In this document: in pieces, positions 7,080-7,995 of the stretch
Layout of the letters: the number at the start of each line of letters is the position of its first letter
Numbering within the stretch: the first letter of the stretch is position 1
NCBI GenBank assembly: GCA_005883885.1
Contig: VAYF01000039.1
Location: 1-7,995 of the forward strand
Reading direction: 5' to 3'
DNA from: Actinomycetota bacterium
GTDB lineage: Bacteria; Actinomycetota; UBA4738; HRBIN12
DNA length: 7,995 nucleotides
The notes under the pieces: model-generated
Told to the model about the DNA's origin: nothing
Seen by the model: only the letters and a program-made list of their open reading frames with translations
Databases searched by the model: none
Position numbers and translations under genes: made by a program

Positions 7080-7995
7080 ATGGCTGAGGACGCCGACGTC
7101 GAGGCGACGCCGGGTTCGGCGACCGCCACCGTCGGTCGCGTGCAGCGGCTCCCGGTGCGCCAGCTGATCCAGATCGGCCTGGCGATCCTCATCGTCGCGT
7201 TCGTCGCGGTCGGCTCATACAAGACGTTGAACTTGCCCTCGGGCGAGGGCTACGACGCGTCCACGTGGAAGGCGTTCGTGATCTCGGGTGTGGCACAAGG
7301 CGGCATCTACGCCCTGATCGCGATCGGGTACACCCTGGTGTACGGGGTCCTGCGCATGATCAACTTCGCGCACGGCGAGGTCTTCATGATGGGGTGCTTC
7401 ATCTCGTTCTTCTTCGCCGACGCGTATTCCTCGAGCGGGTTCCTCAACCGGCATCCGTATCCCGCGCTCGCCATCGTCTTCGCGATCGCGATGCTCACGT
7501 CGTGCCTCGTGGCGATGCTCTTGGAGCGGGTCGCGTACAGGCCGCTCAGGAACGCGCCCCGGCTGGTTCCCCTGATCACGGCGATCGGTGCGTCTCTGTT
7601 CCTGCAGAACACGGCGTACGGGTTCTTCGGCCCGCAGACGAGGGCGTACCCGGTTCCGGACGTCCTGAGCGGCGACAAGACGTGGACGATCCTCGGCATC
7701 ACGATGCAGCGGATCCAGGTCGTCGTGATCATGACCGCGATCCTGGCCGTCATCGGGCTCACGCTGTTCATCGCACGCACGCGGACGGGAAAGTCCATCC
7801 GGGCGGTCGCCGAGGACCGTGAGATCGCAAGCCTGATGGGGATCGACGTGGATCGGACGATCATGGTCACGTTCGCGCTCGGCGGTCTCCTCGCGGGGAT
7901 AGCCGGCGTTCAGTTCGGACTGACCTTCGGCCAGGTCAATTTCCATATCGGATTCGCCGTGGGGATCGCGGCGTTCACCGCGTCCGTCCTCGGTG
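7080..7995 (+). CDS. livH: Branched-chain amino-acid-type ABC transporter permease, LivH family (3'-truncated by window edge)
   Basis: It is one of the two membrane permeases of a LIV/HAAT importer, partnered with the lipoprotein just upstream. In all, 305 codons are visible and the frame is still open at the right edge. Recognisable LivH segments are GIYALIAIGYTLVYGVLRMI (75-94), NFAHGEVFMMG (95-105), LERVAYRPLR (148-157), ITAIGASLFLQN (166-177), the cytoplasmic ATPase-contact loop RAVAEDREIASLMGIDVDR (241-259), and IGFAVGIAAFTASVLG (290-305) at the cut. Several hydrophobic stretches look membrane-spanning. Compared with E. coli LivH there are about 60 extra N-terminal residues: a charged cytoplasmic stretch (1-28), a likely extra membrane helix (about 29-46) and a short loop. 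The ATG is supported by the SD at 7069. The second permease (LivM) and the ATPases (LivG, LivF) are expected downstream, outside the window. Confidence 0.95.
   Translation, partial: MAEDADVEATPGSATATVGRVQRLPVRQLIQIGLAILIVAFVAVGSYKTLNLPSGEGYDASTWKAFVISGVAQGGIYALIAIGYTLVYGVLRMINFAHGEVFMMGCFISFFFADAYSSSGFLNRHPYPALAIVFAIAMLTSCLVAMLLERVAYRPLRNAPRLVPLITAIGASLFLQNTAYGFFGPQTRAYPVPDVLSGDKTWTILGITMQRIQVVVIMTAILAVIGLTLFIARTRTGKSIRAVAEDREIASLMGIDVDRTIMVTFALGGLLAGIAGVQFGLTFGQVNFHIGFAVGIAAFTASVLG

Noticed and set aside
7215..7946. Minus-strand frame of 243 codons, and a + strand frame 7265-7822, over livH
   Set aside because: The livH frame shows clear permease motifs throughout. These frames are charged, motif-free shadows.

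Overview
This is a GC-rich window (about two thirds G+C by eye, codons mostly ending in G or C). All genes are on the + strand and tightly packed. The DnaE type, the GTG starts, TAnnnT motifs just upstream of two starts and the gene content suggest a deep-branching member of the Actinomycetota. That placement is inference, and I cannot assign a class.

Layout. Positions 1-1960 hold the C-terminal half or slightly more of the replicative DNA polymerase III alpha subunit (dnaE), whose 5' end lies outside the window. After 24 bases comes a HisA/PriA-family TIM-barrel gene (1985-2710), then trpC (2738-3559), trpB (3556-4749, overlapping trpC by 4 bases) and trpA (4775-5542). A 134-base spacer with small hairpins and no clear gene separates these from a branched-chain amino-acid-type ABC transporter: a substrate-binding lipoprotein (5677-7008), a perfect 18-bp hairpin, and a LivH-type permease (7080 to the window edge, cut off).

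How the genes work together. TrpC makes indole-3-glycerol phosphate, TrpA splits off indole and TrpB joins indole to serine to give tryptophan. The preceding step, phosphoribosylanthranilate isomerisation (TrpF), has no recognisable gene here. The HisA-like barrel sits directly upstream of trpC. In many actinobacteria a HisA homologue (PriA) performs both the HisA and the TrpF reaction. This copy has lost several residues that HisA and PriA normally conserve, while keeping the beta-1 aspartate. It could be a specialised or diverged TrpF substitute, and this is the most interesting observation in the window.

The two transporter genes would import an amino acid or similar small polar ligand. 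The remaining permease and ATPase genes presumably lie beyond the right edge. I found no mobile element, CRISPR array, tRNA or rRNA, and no clearly exotic system.
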